A DNA stretch of 64,000 nt from Euonymus europaeus (lineage: Eukaryota; Streptophyta; Magnoliopsida; Celastrales; Celastraceae): positions 1,116,001-1,180,000 of the forward strand of contig OY756960.1 of the NCBI GenBank assembly GCA_963580455.1, read 5' to 3'. Numbering within the stretch: the first letter of the stretch is position 1; every line of letters starts with the position of its first letter. Made by a program: the position numbers and the translations under genes. Below the pieces are notes generated by a model. That model was given only the letters and a program-made list of their open reading frames with translations. It had not been told where the DNA came from and did not search any database. This document shows, one piece after another, positions 1 through 11,550 of the stretch.

Positions 1-9
1 TGTGGTTTC

Positions 10-19
10 TTTACGTAAA
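10..19. repeat. Perfect 10-bp palindrome TTTACGTAAA in the unit
   Basis: TTTACGTAAA equals its own reverse complement and is present in nearly every unit (first copy here, then each 173 bp). It contains TACGTA. Changed forms mark subsets: TTTACCTAAA from 33.6 kb on, TTTACGTTAA (about 5.7, 6.6, 8.0, 9.2, 41.9 and 43.4 kb), TTTACGTAAG (about 5.4, 9.7 and 10.4 kb, 15-22 kb, and 28.9 and 32 kb) and TTTACGTAAAGAG. A protein-binding role is possible but nothing in the sequence proves it. Confidence 0.9.
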
Positions 20-43
20 CAGTTTTATGAATATCCGTTGACT

Positions 44-60
44 CCGAGTTCTGAATTCGG
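44..60. repeat. 17-bp imperfect palindrome around GAATTC
   Basis: CCGAGTTC-T-GAATTCGG reads as two 8-base arms about a central T, with a single G/T mismatch pair (unit positions 48 and 56). It includes the GAATTC site found in most units, so EcoRI digestion should give a 173-bp ladder. A subset of units between 33.4 and 59.8 kb has GAATTT and loses the site. Confidence 0.85.
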
Positions 61-135
61 TGATTTTTAGCTTGATTTCACACTACTTTTCGAGCTCTAC
101 GATCCTGGTGTTTCGGATTTTGATTTCAGAACTCG
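45..135. repeat. 11-bp perfect inverted repeat inside the unit
   Basis: CGAGTTCTGAA at unit positions 45-55 is the exact reverse complement of TTCAGAACTCG at 125-135, leaving a 69-base loop. Both arms are retained in most units, though TTCAAAACTCG, TTTAAAAACTCG and TTCAGAAGTCG variants break the right arm in subsets. A transcript or single strand could form a stem across the middle of each unit. The symmetry is directly visible; any function is inference. Confidence 0.88.
56..128 (+). repeat. Internal direct repeat within the unit
   Basis: TTGATTTCA occurs at unit positions 72-80 and again at 120-128. Each is preceded by TTCGG (56-60 and 112-116) and an ATTTT tract, so TTCGG...ATTTT...TTGATTTCA is present twice in the same order. 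The first copy is longer, with extra bases between the blocks. This may be a trace of an older, shorter repeat from which the 173-bp unit grew, or chance in a T-rich sequence. Confidence 0.6.
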
Positions 136-346
136 TGGCTAGTTGGTCTCGTTTCACCTAGTTAGCCGCGAAATGCGGTTTCTTTACGTAAACGGTATTA
201 TGAATATTCGTTGACTCCGAGTTCTGAATTCGGTGATTTTTAGCTTGATTTCACGCTACTTTTCGAGATCTACGATCCTGGCCTTTCGGAAATTGATTTC
301 AGAACTCGTGGCTAGTTGGTCTCGTTTCACCTAGTTAGCCTCGAAA

Positions 347-1384
347 TGTGGTTTCTTTACGTAAACGGTTTTATGAATATCCGTTGACTCCGAGTTCTGA
401 ATTCGGTGATTTTTAGCTTGATTTCACACTACTTTTCGAGCTCTACGATCCTGGCGTTTCGGATATTGATTTCAGAACTCGTGGCTAGTTGTTCTCGTTT
501 CACCTAGTTAGCCGCGAAATGTGGTTTCTTTACGTAAACGGTTTTATGAATATCCGTTGACTCCGAGTTCTGAATTCGGTGATTTTTAGCTTGATTTCAC
601 GCTACTTTTCGAGCTCTACGATCCTGGCATTTCGGATATTGATTTAAAAACTCGTGGCTAGTTGGTCTCGTTTCACCTAGTTAGCCGCGAAATGCGGTTT
701 CTTTACGTAAACGGTTTTATGAATATCCGTTGACTCCGAGTTCTGAATTCGGTGATTTTTAGCTTGATTTCACGCTACTTTTCGAGCTCTACGATCCTGG
801 CGTTTCGGATATTGACTTCAGAACTCGTGGCTAGTTGGTCTCGTTTCACCTAGTTAGCCGCGAAATGTGGTTTCTTTACGTAAACGGTTTTATGAATATC
901 CATTGACTCCGAGTTCTGAATTCGGTGATTTTTAGCTTGATTTCACACTACTTTTCGAGCTCTACGATCCTGGCGTTTCGGATATTGATTTCAGAACTCG
1001 TGGCTAGTTGTTCTCGTTTCACCTAGTTAGCCGCGAAATGTGGTTTCTTTACGTAAACGGTTTTATGAATATCCGTTGACTCCGAGTTCTGAATTCGGTG
1101 ATTTTTAGCTTGATTACACGCTACTTTTCGAGATCTACGATCCTGGCATTTCGGAAATTGATTTAAAAACTCGTGGCTAGTTGGTCTCGTTTCATCTAGT
1201 TAGCCGCGAAATGCGGTTTCTTTACGTAAACGGTTTTATGAATATCCGTTGACTCCGAGTTCTGAATTCGGTGATTTTTAGCTTGATTTCACGCTACTTT
1301 TCGAGCTCTACGATCCTGGCGTTTCGGATATTGACTTCAGAACTCGTGGCTAGTTGGTCTCGTTTCACCTAGTTAGCCGCGAAA
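347..1384 (+). repeat. Trimer HOR, two copies of 519 bp
   Basis: Copies 347-865 and 866-1384. Shared rare marks at an offset of exactly 519 bp are GTTGTTCTC at 488 and 1007, GATTTAAAAA at 641 and 1160, and TTGACTTCAG at 812 and 1331. Unit types run CACACTAC, then CACGCTAC with the AAAAA change, then TGCGG plus CACGCTAC. The two units at 1-346 are related to this set but do not carry the full set of marks. Confidence 0.9.
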
Positions 1385-1902
1385 TGTGGTTTTTTACGTA
1401 AACGGTTTTATGAATATCCGTTGACTCCGAGTTCTGAATTCAGTGATTTTTAGCTTGATTACACACTACTTTTCGAGCTCTACGATCCTGGCATTTCGGA
1501 TATTGATTTCAGAACTCGTGGCTAGTAGGTCTCGTTTCACCTAGTTAACCGCGAAATGCGGTTTCTTTACGTAAACGGTTTTATGAATATCCGTTGACTC
1601 CGAGTTCTGAATTCGGTGATTTTTAGCTTGATTTCACGCTACTTTTTGAGCTCTACGATCCTGGGGTTTCGGATATTGATTTCAGAACTCATGGCTAGTT
1701 GGTCTCGTTTCACCTAGTTAGCCGCGAAATGTGGTTTCTTTACGTAAACGGTTTTATGAATATCCGTTGACTCCGAGTTCTGAATTCGGTGATTTTTAGC
1801 TTGATTTCACACTACTTTTCGAGCTCTACAATCCTGGCGTTTCGGATTTTGATTTCAGAACTCGTGGCTAGTAGGTCTCGTTTCTCCCAGTTAGCCGCGA
1901 AA
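1385..1902 (+). repeat. Satellite units without a clear HOR
   Basis: Three units. The first is 172 bp because one base is missing in the T-run near 1391 and has GATTACAC and GTTAACCGCG variants; the second keeps the TGCGG/CACGCTAC type of the trimers to the left. I see no gene or other element. Confidence 0.85.
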
Positions 1903-2594
1903 TGTGGTTTCTTTACGTAAACGGTTTTATGAATATCCGTTGACTCCGAGTTCTGAATTCGGTGATTTTTAGCTTGATTACACACTACTTTTCGAGCTCT
2001 ACAATCCTGGCGTTTTGGATTTTGATTTCAGAACCCGTGGCTAGTTGGTCTCGTTTCACCTATTTAGCCGCGAAATGTTGTTTCTTTACGTAAACGGTTT
2101 TAGGAATATCCGTTGACTCCGAGTTCTGAATTCGGTGATTTTTAGCTTGATTTCACGCTACTTTTCGAGCTCTACGATCCTGGCGTTTCGGATTTTGATT
2201 TCAGAACTCGTCTCTAGTAGGTCTCGTTTCACCTAGTTAGCCGCGAAATGTGGTTTCTTTACGTAAACAGTTTTATGAATATCCGTTGACTCCGAGTTCT
2301 GAATTCGGTGATTTTTAGCTTGATTTCACACTACTTTTCGAGCTCTACGATCCTGGCGTTTCGGATTTTGATTTCAGAACCCGTGGCTAGTTGGTCTCGT
2401 TTCACCTATTTAGCCGCGAAATGCGGTTTCTTTACGTAAACGGTTTTAGGAATATCCGTTGACTCCGAGTTCTGAATTCGGTGATTTTTAGCTTGATTTC
2501 ACGCTACTTTTCGAGCTCTACGATCCTGGCGTTTCGGATTTTGATTTCAGAACTCGTCTCTAGTAGGTCTCGTTTCACCTAGTTAGCCGCGAAA
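1903..2594 (+). repeat. Dimer HOR, two copies of 346 bp
   Basis: Copies 1903-2248 and 2249-2594. Both pair a unit with GAACCCGTGGC and CCTATTTAG with a unit carrying TTTTAGGAAT and the rare CGTCTCTAG (TCTCTAG at 2211 and 2557, exactly 346 bp apart). Confidence 0.88.
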
Positions 2595-3459
2595 TGTGGT
2601 TTCTTTACGTAAACAGTTTTATGAATATCCGTTGACTCCGAGTTCTGAATTCAGTGATTTTTAGCTTGATTTCACACTACTTTTCGAGCTCTACAATCCT
2701 GGAGTTTCGGATTTCGATTTCAGAACTCGTGGCTAGTAGGTCTCGTTTCTCCCAGTTAGCTGCGAAATGTGGTTTCTTTAGGTAAACGGTTTTATGAATA
2801 TCCGTTGACTCCGAGTTCTGAATTCGGTGATTTTTAGCTTGATTTCACACTACTTTTCGAGCTCTACGATCCTGGCGTTTCGGATTTTGATTTCAGAACT
2901 CGTGGCTAGTTGGTCTCGTTTCACCTAGTTAGCCGCGAAATGTGGTTTCTTTACGTAAACGGTTTTATGAATATCCGTTGACTCCGAGTTCTGAATTCGG
3001 TGATTTTTAGCTTGATTTCACACTAATTTTCGAGCTCTACGATCCTGGCGTTTCGGATATTCATTTCAGAACTCGTGGCTAGTTGGTCTCGTTTCAACTA
3101 GTTAGCCGCGAAATGTGGTTTCTTTACGTAAACGGTTTTATGAATATCCGTTGACTTCGAGTTCTGAATTCGGTGATTTTTAGCTTGATTTCACACTAAT
3201 TTTCGAGCTCTACGATCCTGGCATTTCGGATATTGATTTCAGAACTCGTGGCTAGTTGGTCTCGTTTCATCTAGTTAGCCGCGAAATGTGGTTTCTTTAC
3301 GTAAACGGTTTTATGAATATCCGTTGACTCCGAGTTCTGAATTCAGTGATTTTTAGCTTGATTTCACACTACTTTTCGAGCTCTACGATCCTGGTGTTTC
3401 AGATTTTGATTTCAGAACTCGTGGCTAGTTGGTCTCGTTTCACCTAGTTAGCCGCGAAA
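2595..3459 (+). repeat. Satellite units without a clear HOR
   Basis: Five ordinary units with scattered variants (CTCCCAG, GTTTCAACTAG, GTTGACTTCGAG). The CAACTAG and ACTTCGAG variants recur to the right, but no block duplication starts here that I can support. Confidence 0.8.
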
Positions 3460-5189
3460 TGTGGTTTCTTTACGTAAACGGTTTTATGAATATCCGTTGA
3501 CTCCGAGTTCTGAATTCGGTGATTTTTAGCTTGATTTCACACTACTTTTCGAGCTCTACTATCCTGGCGTTTCGGATATTGATTTAAAAACTCGTGGCTA
3601 GTTGGTCTCGTTTCACCTAGTTAGCCGCGAAATGCGGTTTCTTTACGTAAACGGTTTTAGGAATATCCGTTGACTCCGAGTTCTGAATTCGGTGATTTTT
3701 AGCTTGATTTCACGCTACTTTTCGAGCTCTACGATCCTGGCGTTTCGGATATTGATTTCAGAACTCGTGGCTAGTTGGTCTCGTTTCACCTAGTTAGCCG
3801 CGAAATGTGGTTTCTTTACGTAAACGGTTTTATGAATATCCGTTGACTTCGAGTTCTGAATTCGGTGATTTTTAGCTTGATTTCACACTAATTTTCGAGC
3901 TCTACGATCCTGGCGTTTCGGATTTTGATTTCAGAACTCGTGGCTAGTAGGTCTCGTTTCTCCCAGTTAGCCGCGAAATGTGGTTTCTTTACGTAAACGG
4001 TTTTATGAATATCCGTTAACTCCGAGTTCTGAATTCGGTGATTTTTAGCTTGATTTCACACTACTTTTCGAGCTCTACAATCCTGGGGTTTCGGATTTTG
4101 ATTTCAGAACTCGTGGCTAGTAGGTCTCGTTTCACCTAGTTAGCCGCGAAATGTGGTTTCTTTACGTAAACGGTTTTATGAATATCCGTTGACTCCGAGT
4201 TCTGAATTCGGTGATTTTTAGCTTGATTTCACACTACTTTTCGAGCTCTACGATCCTGGTGTTTCGGATTTTGATTTCAGAACTCGTGGCTAGTTGGTCT
4301 CGTTTCAGCTAGTTAGCCGCGAAATGTGGTTTCTTTACGTAAACGGTTTTATGAATATCCGTTGACTCCGAGTTCTGAATTCGGTGATTTTTAGGTTGAT
4401 TTCACACTAATTTTTGAGCTCTACGATACTGGCATTTCGGATATTCATTTCAGAACTCGTGGCTAGTTGGTCTCGTTTCAACTAGTTAGCCTCGAAATGT
4501 GGTTTCTTTACGTAAACGGTTTTATGAATATCCGTTGACTCCGATTTCTGAATTCAGTGATTTTTAGCTTGATTTCACACTACTTTTCGAGCTCTACGAT
4601 CCTGGCATTTCGGATATTGATTTCAGAACTCGTGGCTAGTTGGTCTCGTTTCACCTAGTTAGCCGCGAAATGTGGTTTCTTTACGTAAACGGTTTTATGA
4701 ATATCCGTTGACTCCGAGTTCTGAATTCGGTGATTTTTAGCTTGATTACACACTACTTTTCGAGCTCTACTATCCTGGCGTTTCGGATATTGATTTAAAA
4801 ACTCGTGGCTAGTTGGTCTCGTTTCACCTAGTTAGCCGCGAAATGCGGTTTCTTTACGTAAACGGTTTTATGAATATCCGTTGACTCCGAGTTCTGAATT
4901 CGGTGATTTTTAGCTTGATTTCACGCTACTTTTCGAGCTCTACGATCCTGGCGTTTCGGATATTGATTTCAGAACTCGTGGCTAGTTGGTCTCGTTTCAC
5001 CTAGTTAGCCGCGAAATGTGGTTTCTTTACGTAAACGGTTTTATGAATATCCGTTGACTCCGAGTTCTGAATTCGGTGATTTTTAGATTGATTTCACACT
5101 ACTTTTCGAGCTCTACAATCCTGGCGTTTCGGATTTTGATTTCAGAACTCGTGGCTAGTAGGTCTCGTTTCTCTCAGTTAGCCGCGAAA
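3460..5189 (+). repeat. Seven-unit-spaced duplication, 3460-3978 and 4671-5189
   Basis: Three units starting at 3460 recur at 4671, an offset of 1211 bp (7 x 173). The diagnostic marks are TACTATCC at 3557 and 4768 followed by GATTTAAAAACTCG, then a TGCGG/CACGCTAC unit. Four less closely related units (3979-4670) lie between. Confidence 0.82.
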
Positions 5190-5536
5190 TGTGGTTTCTT
5201 TACGTAAAGAGTTTTTATGAATATCCTTTGACTCCGAGTTCTGAATTCGGTGATTTTTAGCTTGATTTCACACTACTTTTCGAGCTCTACGATCCTGGCA
5301 TTTCAGATTTTGATTTCAGAACTCGTGGCTAGTAGGTCTCGATTCACCTATTTAGCCGCGAAATCTGGTTTCTTTACGTAAGTGGTTTTATGAATATCCG
5401 TTGACTCCGAGTTCTGAATTCGGTGATTTTTAGGTTGATTACGCACTACTTTTCGAGCTCTACGATCCTGGCGTTTCGGATTTTGATTTCAGAACTTGTG
5501 GCTAGTTGGTCTCGTTTCACCTATTTAGCCACGAAA
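5190..5536 (+). repeat. Units with AAAGAG insertion and AAGTGG variant
   Basis: The unit at 5190 is 174 bp: after TTTACGTAA it reads AGAGTTTTTATG, one base longer than the usual ACGGTTTTATG. The next unit has CGATTCACCTATTTAG before it and TACGTAAGTGG within it, plus TTAGGTTGATTA. This pair reappears at 10207-10550, with the AAAGAG mark exactly 5017 bp (29 units) later, and many times between 15 and 23.4 kb. Confidence 0.85.
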
Positions 5537-6401
5537 TGTGGTTTCTTTACGTAAACGGTTTTATGAATATCCGTTGACTCCGAGTTCTAAATTCGGTGAT
5601 TTTTAGCTTGATTTCACACTACTTTTCGAGCTCTACGATCCTGGCGTTTCGGATTTTGATTTCAAAACTCGTGGCTAGTTGGTCTCATTTCACCTAGTTA
5701 GCCGCGAAATATGGTTTCTTTACGTTAACGGTTTTATGAATATCCGTTGACTCCGAGTTCTGAATTCGGTGATTTTTACCTTGATTTCACACTAATTTTC
5801 GAGCTCTACGATCCTGGCATTTCGGATATTGATTTCAGAACTCGTGGCTAGTTGGTCTCGTTTCAACTAGTTAGCCGCGAAATGTGGTTTCTTTACGTAA
5901 ACGGTTTTATGAATATCCGTTGACTCCGAGTTCTGAATTCGGTGATTTTTAGCCTGATTTCACACTAATTTTCGAGCTCTACGATCCTGGCGTTTCGGAT
6001 ATTGATTTGAGAACTCGTGGCTAGTTGGTCTCGTTTCACCTAGTTAGCCGCGAAATGTGGTTTCTTTACGTAAACGGTTTTATGAATATCCGTTGACTCC
6101 GAGTTCTGAATTCGGTGATTTTTAGCTTGATTTCACACTACTTTTCGAGCTCTACGATCCTGGCATTTCGGATATTGATTTCAGAACTCGTGGCTAGTTG
6201 GTCTCGTTTCACCTAGTTAGCCGCGAAATGTGGTTTCTTTACGTAAACGGTTTTATGAATATCCGTTGACTCCGAGTTCTGAATTCGGTGATTTTTAACT
6301 TGATTTCACACTACTTTTTGAGCTCTACGATCCTGGAGTTTCGGATTTTGATTTTAAAACTCGTGGCTAGTTGATCTCGTTTCACCTAGTTAGCCGCGAA
6401 A

Positions 6402-8479
6402 TGTGGTTTCTTTACGTAAACGGTTTTATGAATATCCGCTGACTCCGAGTTCTGAATTCGGTGATTTTTAGCTTGATTTCACACTACTTTTCGAGCTCTA
6501 CGATCCTGGCATTTCGGATTTTGATTTCAGAACTCGTGGCTAGTTGGTCTCGTTTCACCTAGTTAGCCGCGAAATGTGGTTTCTTTACGTTAACGGTTTT
6601 ATGAATATCCGTTGACTCCGAGTTCTGAATTCGGTGATTTTTAGCTTGATTTCACACTAATTTTCGAGCTCTACGATCCTGGCGTTTCGGATATTGATTT
6701 CAGAACTCGTGGCTAGTTGGTCTCGTTTCAACTAGTTAGCCGCGAAATATGGTTTCTTTACGTAAACGGTTTTATGAATATCCGTTGACTCCGAGTTCTG
6801 AATTCGGTGATTTTTAGCTTGATTTCACACTAATTTTCGAGCTCTACGATCCTGGCGTTTCGGATATTGATTTCAGAACTCGTGGCTAGTTGGTCTCGTT
6901 TCACCTAGTTGGCCGCGAAATGTGGTTTCTTTACGTAAACGGTTTTATGAATATCCGTTGACTCCGAGTTCTGAATTCGGTGATTTTTAGCTTGATTTCA
7001 CACTACATTTTGAGCTCTACGATCCTGGCGTTTCGGATATTGATTTCAGAACTCGTGGCTAGTTGGTCTCCTTTCACCTAGTTAGCCGCGAAATGTGGTT
7101 TCTTTACGTAAACGGTTTTATGAATATCCGTTGACTCCGAGTTCTGAATTCGGTGATTTTTAGCTTGATTTCACACTACTTTTTGAGCTCTACAATCCTA
7201 GCATTTCGGATTTTGATTTCAGAACTCGTGGCTAGTTGGTCTCGTTTGACCGAGTTAGCCGCGAAATGTGGTTTCTTTACGTAAACGGTTTTATGAATAT
7301 CCGTTGACTCCGAGTTCTGAATTCGGTGATTTTTAGCTTGATTTCACACAACTTTTCAAGCTCTACAATCCTGGCATTTCGGATTTTGATTTCAGAACTC
7401 GTGGCTAGTAGGTCTCGTTTCTCCCAGTTAGCCGCGAAATGTGGTTTCTTTACGTAAACGGTTTTATGAATATCCGTTGACTCCGAGTTCTGAATTCGGT
7501 GATTTTTAGCTTGATTACACACTACTTTTCGAGCTCTACAATCCTGACATTTTAGATTTTGATTTCAGAACTCGTGGCTAGTTGGTCTCGTTTCACCTAT
7601 TTAGCCGCGAAATGTGGTTTCTTTACGTAAACGGTTTTATGAATATCCGTTGACTCCGAGTTCTGAATTCGGTGATTTTTAGGTTGATTACACACTACTT
7701 TTTGAGCTCTACGATCCTGGCTTTTCGGATTTTGATTTCAGAACTTGTGGCTAGTTGGTCTCGTTTCACCTATTTAGCCGCGAAATGTGGTTTCTTTACG
7801 TAAACGGTTTTATGAATATCCGCTGACTCCAAGTTCTGAATTCGGTGATTTTTAGCTTGATTTCACACTACTTTTCGAGCTCTACGATCCTGGCATTTCG
7901 GATTTTGATTTCAGAACTTGTGGCTAGTTGGTCTCGTTTCACCTAGTTAGCCGCGAAATGTGGTTTCTTTACGTTAACGGTTTTATGAATATCCGTTGAC
8001 TCCGAGTTCTGAATTCGGTGATTTTTAGCTTGATTTCACACTAATTTTCGAGCTCTACGATCCTGGCGTTTCGGATATTGATTTCAGAACTCGTGGCTAG
8101 TTGGTCTCGTTTCAACTAGTTAGCCGCGAAATGTGGTTTCTTTACGTAAACGGTTTTATGAATATCCGTTGACTCCGAGTTCTGAATTCGGTGATTTTTA
8201 GCTTGATTTCACACTAATTTTCGAGCTCTACGATCCTGGCGTTTCGGATATTGATTTCAGAACTCGTGGCTAGTTGGTCTCGTTTCACCTAGTTAGCCGC
8301 GAAATGTGGTTTCTTTACGTAAACGGTTATATGAATATCCGTTAACTCCGAGTTCTGAATTCGGTGATTTTTAGCTTGATTTCACACTACTTTTCGAGCT
8401 CTACGATCCTGGCGTTTCGGATATTGATTTCAGAACTCGTGGCTAGTTGGTCTCGTTTCAACTAGTTAGCCGCGAAATG
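6402..8479 (+). repeat. Eight-unit-spaced duplication, about 6402-7095 and 7786-8479
   Basis: CCGCTGACTCC occurs at 6436 and 7820, an offset of 1384 bp (8 x 173). It is followed in both by a unit with TACGTTAACGG, CACTAATTTT and CAACTAG and then another CACTAATTTT unit. The match weakens in the fourth unit. Between the copies (7271-7612) are CACACAAC and CTCCCAG units. Confidence 0.82.
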
Positions 8480-8996
8480 TGGTTTCTTTACGTAAACGGT
8501 TTTATGAATATCCGTTGACTCCGAGTTCTGAATTCGGTGATTTTTAGCTTGATTTCACACTAATTTTCGAGCTCTACGATCCTGGCGTTTCGGATATTTA
8601 TTTCAGAACTCGTGGCTAGTTGGTCTCGTTTCACCTAGTTAGCCGCGAAATGTGGTTTCTTTACGTAAACGGTTTTATGAATATCCGTTGACTCCGAGTT
8701 CTGAATTCGGTGATTTTTAGCTTGATTTCACACTAATTTTCGAGCTCTACGATCCTGGCGTTTCGGATATTGATTTCAGAACTCGTGGCTAGTTGGTCTC
8801 GTTTCACCTAGTTAGCCGCGAAATGTGGTTTCTTTACGTAAACGGTTTTATGAATATCCGTTAACTCCGAGTTCTGAATTCGGTGATTTTTAGCTTGATT
8901 TCACACTACTTTTCGAGCTCTACGATCCTGGCGTTTCGGATATTGATTTCAGAACTCGTGGCTAGTTGGTCTCGTTTCAACTAGTTAGCCGCAAAA
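8132..8996 (+). repeat. Trimer-spaced units, 8132-8477 and 8651-8996
   Basis: Two units repeat at 519 bp: a CACTAATTTT/CACCTAG unit followed by one with CCGTTAACTCC (at 8341 and 8860), CACTAC and CAACTAG. A further CACTAATTTT unit with TATTTATTTC sits between them. Confidence 0.82.
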
Positions 8997-9650
8997 TGTG
9001 GTTTCTTTACGTAAACGGTTTTATGAATATACGTTGACTCCGAGTTCTAAATTCGGTGATTTTTAGCTTGATTTCACACTACTTTTCGAGCTCTACGATC
9101 CTGGCGTTTCGGATTTTGATTTCAAAACTCGTGGCTAGTTGGTCTCATTTCACCTAGTTAGCCGCGAAATATGGTTTCTTTACGTTAACGGTTTTATGAA
9201 TATCCGTTGACTCCGAGTTCTGAATTCGGTGATTTTTAGCTTGATTTCACACTAATTTTCGAGCTCAACGATCCTGGCGTTTCGGATATTGATTTCAGAA
9301 CTCGTGGCTAGTTGGTCTCGTTTCAACTAGTTAGCCGCGAAATGTGGTTTCTTTTCGTAAACGGTTTTATGAATATCCGTTGACTCCGAGTTCTGAATTC
9401 GGTGATTTTTAGCCTGATTTCACACTAATTTTCGAGCTCTACGATCCTGGCGTTTCGGATATTGATTTGAGAACTCGTGGCTAGTTGGTCTCGTTTCACC
9501 TAGTTAGCCGCGAAATGTTGTTTCTTTACGTAAACGGTTTTATGAATATCCGTTGACTCCGAGTTCTGAATTCGGTGATTTTTAGCTGGATTTCACACTA
9601 CTTTTCGAGCTCTACGATCCTGGCATTTCGGATATTGATTTCAGAACTCG

Positions 9651-11550
9651 TGGCTAGTAGGTCTCGATTCACCTATTTAGCCGCGAAATGTGGTTTCTTT
9701 ACGTAAGTGGTTTTATGAATATCCGTTGACTCCGAGTTCTGAATTCGGTGATTTTTAGGTTGATTACACAATACTTTTCGAGCTCTACGATCCTGGCATT
9801 TCGGATTTTGATTTCAGAACTCGTGACTAGTAGGTCTCGTTTCTCCCAGTTAGCCGCGAAATGTGGTTTCTTTACGTAAACGGTTTTATGAATATCCGTT
9901 GACTCCGAGTTCTGAATTCGGTGATTTTTAGCTTGATTACACACTACTTTCGAGCTCTACAATCCTGGCGTTTTGGATTTTGATTTCAGAACTCGTGGCT
10001 AGTTGGTCTCGTTTCACCTATTTAGCCGCGAAATGTGGTTTCTTTACGTAAACGGTTTTAGGAATATCTGTTGACTCCGAGTTCTGAATTCGGTGATTTT
10101 TAGCTTGATTTCACACTACTTTTCGAGCTCTATGATTCTGGCGTTTCGTATTTTGATTTCAGAACTCGTGGCTAGTAGGTCTCGTTTCACCTAGTTAGCC
10201 GCGAAATGTGGTTTCTTTACGTAAAGAGTTTTTATGAATATCCATTGACTCCGAGTTCTGAATTCGTTGATTTTTAGCTTGATTTCACACTACTTTTCGA
10301 GCTCTACGATCCTGGCATTTCAGATTTTCATTTCAGAACTCGTGGCTAGTAGGTCTCGATTCACCTATTTAGCCGCGAAATGTGGTATCTTTACGTAAGT
10401 GGTTTTATGAATATCCGTGACTCCGAGTTCTGAATTCGTTGATTTTTAGGTTGATTACACAATACTTTTCGAGCTCTACGATCCTGGCGTTTCGGATTTT
10501 GATTTCAGAACTTGTGGCTAGTTGGTCTCGTTTCACCTATTTAGCCGCGAAATGTGGTTTCTTTACGTAAACGGTTTTATGAATATCCGTTGACTCCGAG
10601 TTCTGAATTCGGTGATTTTTAGCTTGGTTTCACACTACTTTTCGAGCTCTACGATCCTGGCGTTTCGGATTTTGATTTCAGAACTCGTGGCTAGTTGGTC
10701 TCGTTTCACCTAGTTAGCCGCGAAATGTGGTTTCTTTACGTAAACGGTTTTCTGAATATTCGTTGACTCCGAGTTCTGAATTCGGTGATTTTTAGCTTGA
10801 TTTCACACTAATTTTCAAGCTCTACGATCCTGGCGTTTCGGATACTGATTTCAGAACTCGTGGCTAGTTGGTCTCATTTCAACTAGTTAGCCGCGAAATG
10901 TGGTTTCTTTACGTAAACGGCTTTATGATTATCCGTTGACTCCGAGTTCTGAATTCGTTGATTTTTAGCTTGATTTCACACTAATTTTCGAGCTCTACGA
11001 TCCTGGCATTTCGGATATTGATTTCAGAACTCGTGGCTAGTTGGTCTCGTTTCACCTAGTTAGCCGCGAAATGTGGTTTCTTTACGTAAACGGTTTTATG
11101 AATATCCGTTGACTCCGAGTTCTGAATTCGGTGATTTTTAGCTTGATTTCACACTAATTTTCGAGCTCTACGATCCTGGCATTTCGGATATTGATTTCAG
11201 AACTCGTGGCTAGTTGGTCTCGTTTCATCTAGTTAGCCGCGAAATGTAGTTTCTTTACGTAAACGGTTTTATGAATATCCGTTGACTCCGAGTTCTGAAT
11301 TCGGTGATTTTTAGCTTGATTTCACACTAATTTTCGAGCTCTACGATCCTGGCGTTTCGGATATTGATTTCAGAACTCGTGGCTAGTAGGTCTCGTTTCA
11401 CCGAGTTAGCCGCGAAATGTGGTTTCTTTACGTAAACGGTTTTATGAATATCCGTTGACTCCGAGTTCTGAATTCGGTGATTTTTAGCTTGATTTCACAC
11501 AACTTTTCGAGCTCTACGATCCTGGCGTTTCGGATTTTGATTTCAGAACT
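9651..11550 (+). repeat. Mixed satellite units
   Basis: About eleven units of mixed type: AAGTGG/AGGTTGATTA units at about 9700 and 10395, the AAAGAG unit at 10223, then CACTAATTTT units from 10790 to 11330. One-base deletions occur near 9950 (ACTACTTTCGAG) and 10418 (CCGTGACTCC). No gene or non-satellite DNA is visible. Confidence 0.85.

Larger units (their letters stand above)
1..173 (+). repeat. Representative satellite unit (monomer 1)
   Basis: Used as the coordinate frame for the array (unit positions 1-173). Hand count of the consensus gives about 67 T, 33 A, 38 G and 35 C, with 13 CpG dinucleotides. Recurrent variable positions across the array are 3 (TGTGG/TGCGG), 21, 36-37 (CCGTTG/CTGTTG/CCATTG), 58 (GAATTC/GAATTT), 78 (GATTTCAC/GATTACAC), 84 and 86 (CACTAC/CACAAC/CACTAA), 91 (CGAG/TGAG), 101 (ACGATC/ACAATC), 107-110 (GGCG/GGCA/GGAG/TAGC), 119 (GGATTTT/GGATATT), 144 (AGTTGG/AGTAGG) and 155-162 (CACCTAG, CAACTAG, CTCCCAG, CACCTAC). 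The unit length is not a multiple of 3, so a reading frame changes from one unit to the next. No protein or RNA gene is visible in it. Confidence 0.97.
5537..9650 (+). repeat. Twenty-unit-spaced duplication, 5537-6190 and 8997-9650
   Basis: Nearly four units recur at an offset of exactly 3460 bp. Shared rare marks in the same order are GTTCTAAATTC (5584 and 9044), TTCAAAACTCG with GGTCTCATTTC, ATGGTTTCTTTACGTTAACGG, TTAGCCTGATTTC and GATTTGAGAACTC. Right of 9650 the second copy switches to the CGATTCACCTATTTAG/AAGTGG type, so a breakpoint lies near there. Confidence 0.9.

Noticed and set aside
39..70. TTGACT followed by AT-rich DNA, like a bacterial -35/-10 promoter or a plant W-box
   Set aside because: Present in almost every unit as part of the satellite, with no gene downstream. 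Chance match.
90..106. CENP-B box-like match (TTCG....C..CG..) at unit positions 89-105
   Set aside because: It keeps TTCG and CG at the right spacing but misses the required A and the final GG, about 6 of 9 key bases. Too weak to call.
7277..7522. 246-nt reading frame on the minus strand, with near-identical copies at 9699, 11774, 13157, 14713, 18522, 21119, 22677, 25273 and 61771
   Set aside because: It spans 1.4 satellite units. Because 173 is not a multiple of 3, the same DNA is read in two frames within it. In most copies it is open only because CACTAC became CACAAC, which removes a minus-strand TAG. It lies fully inside the repeat and shows no sign of a gene.
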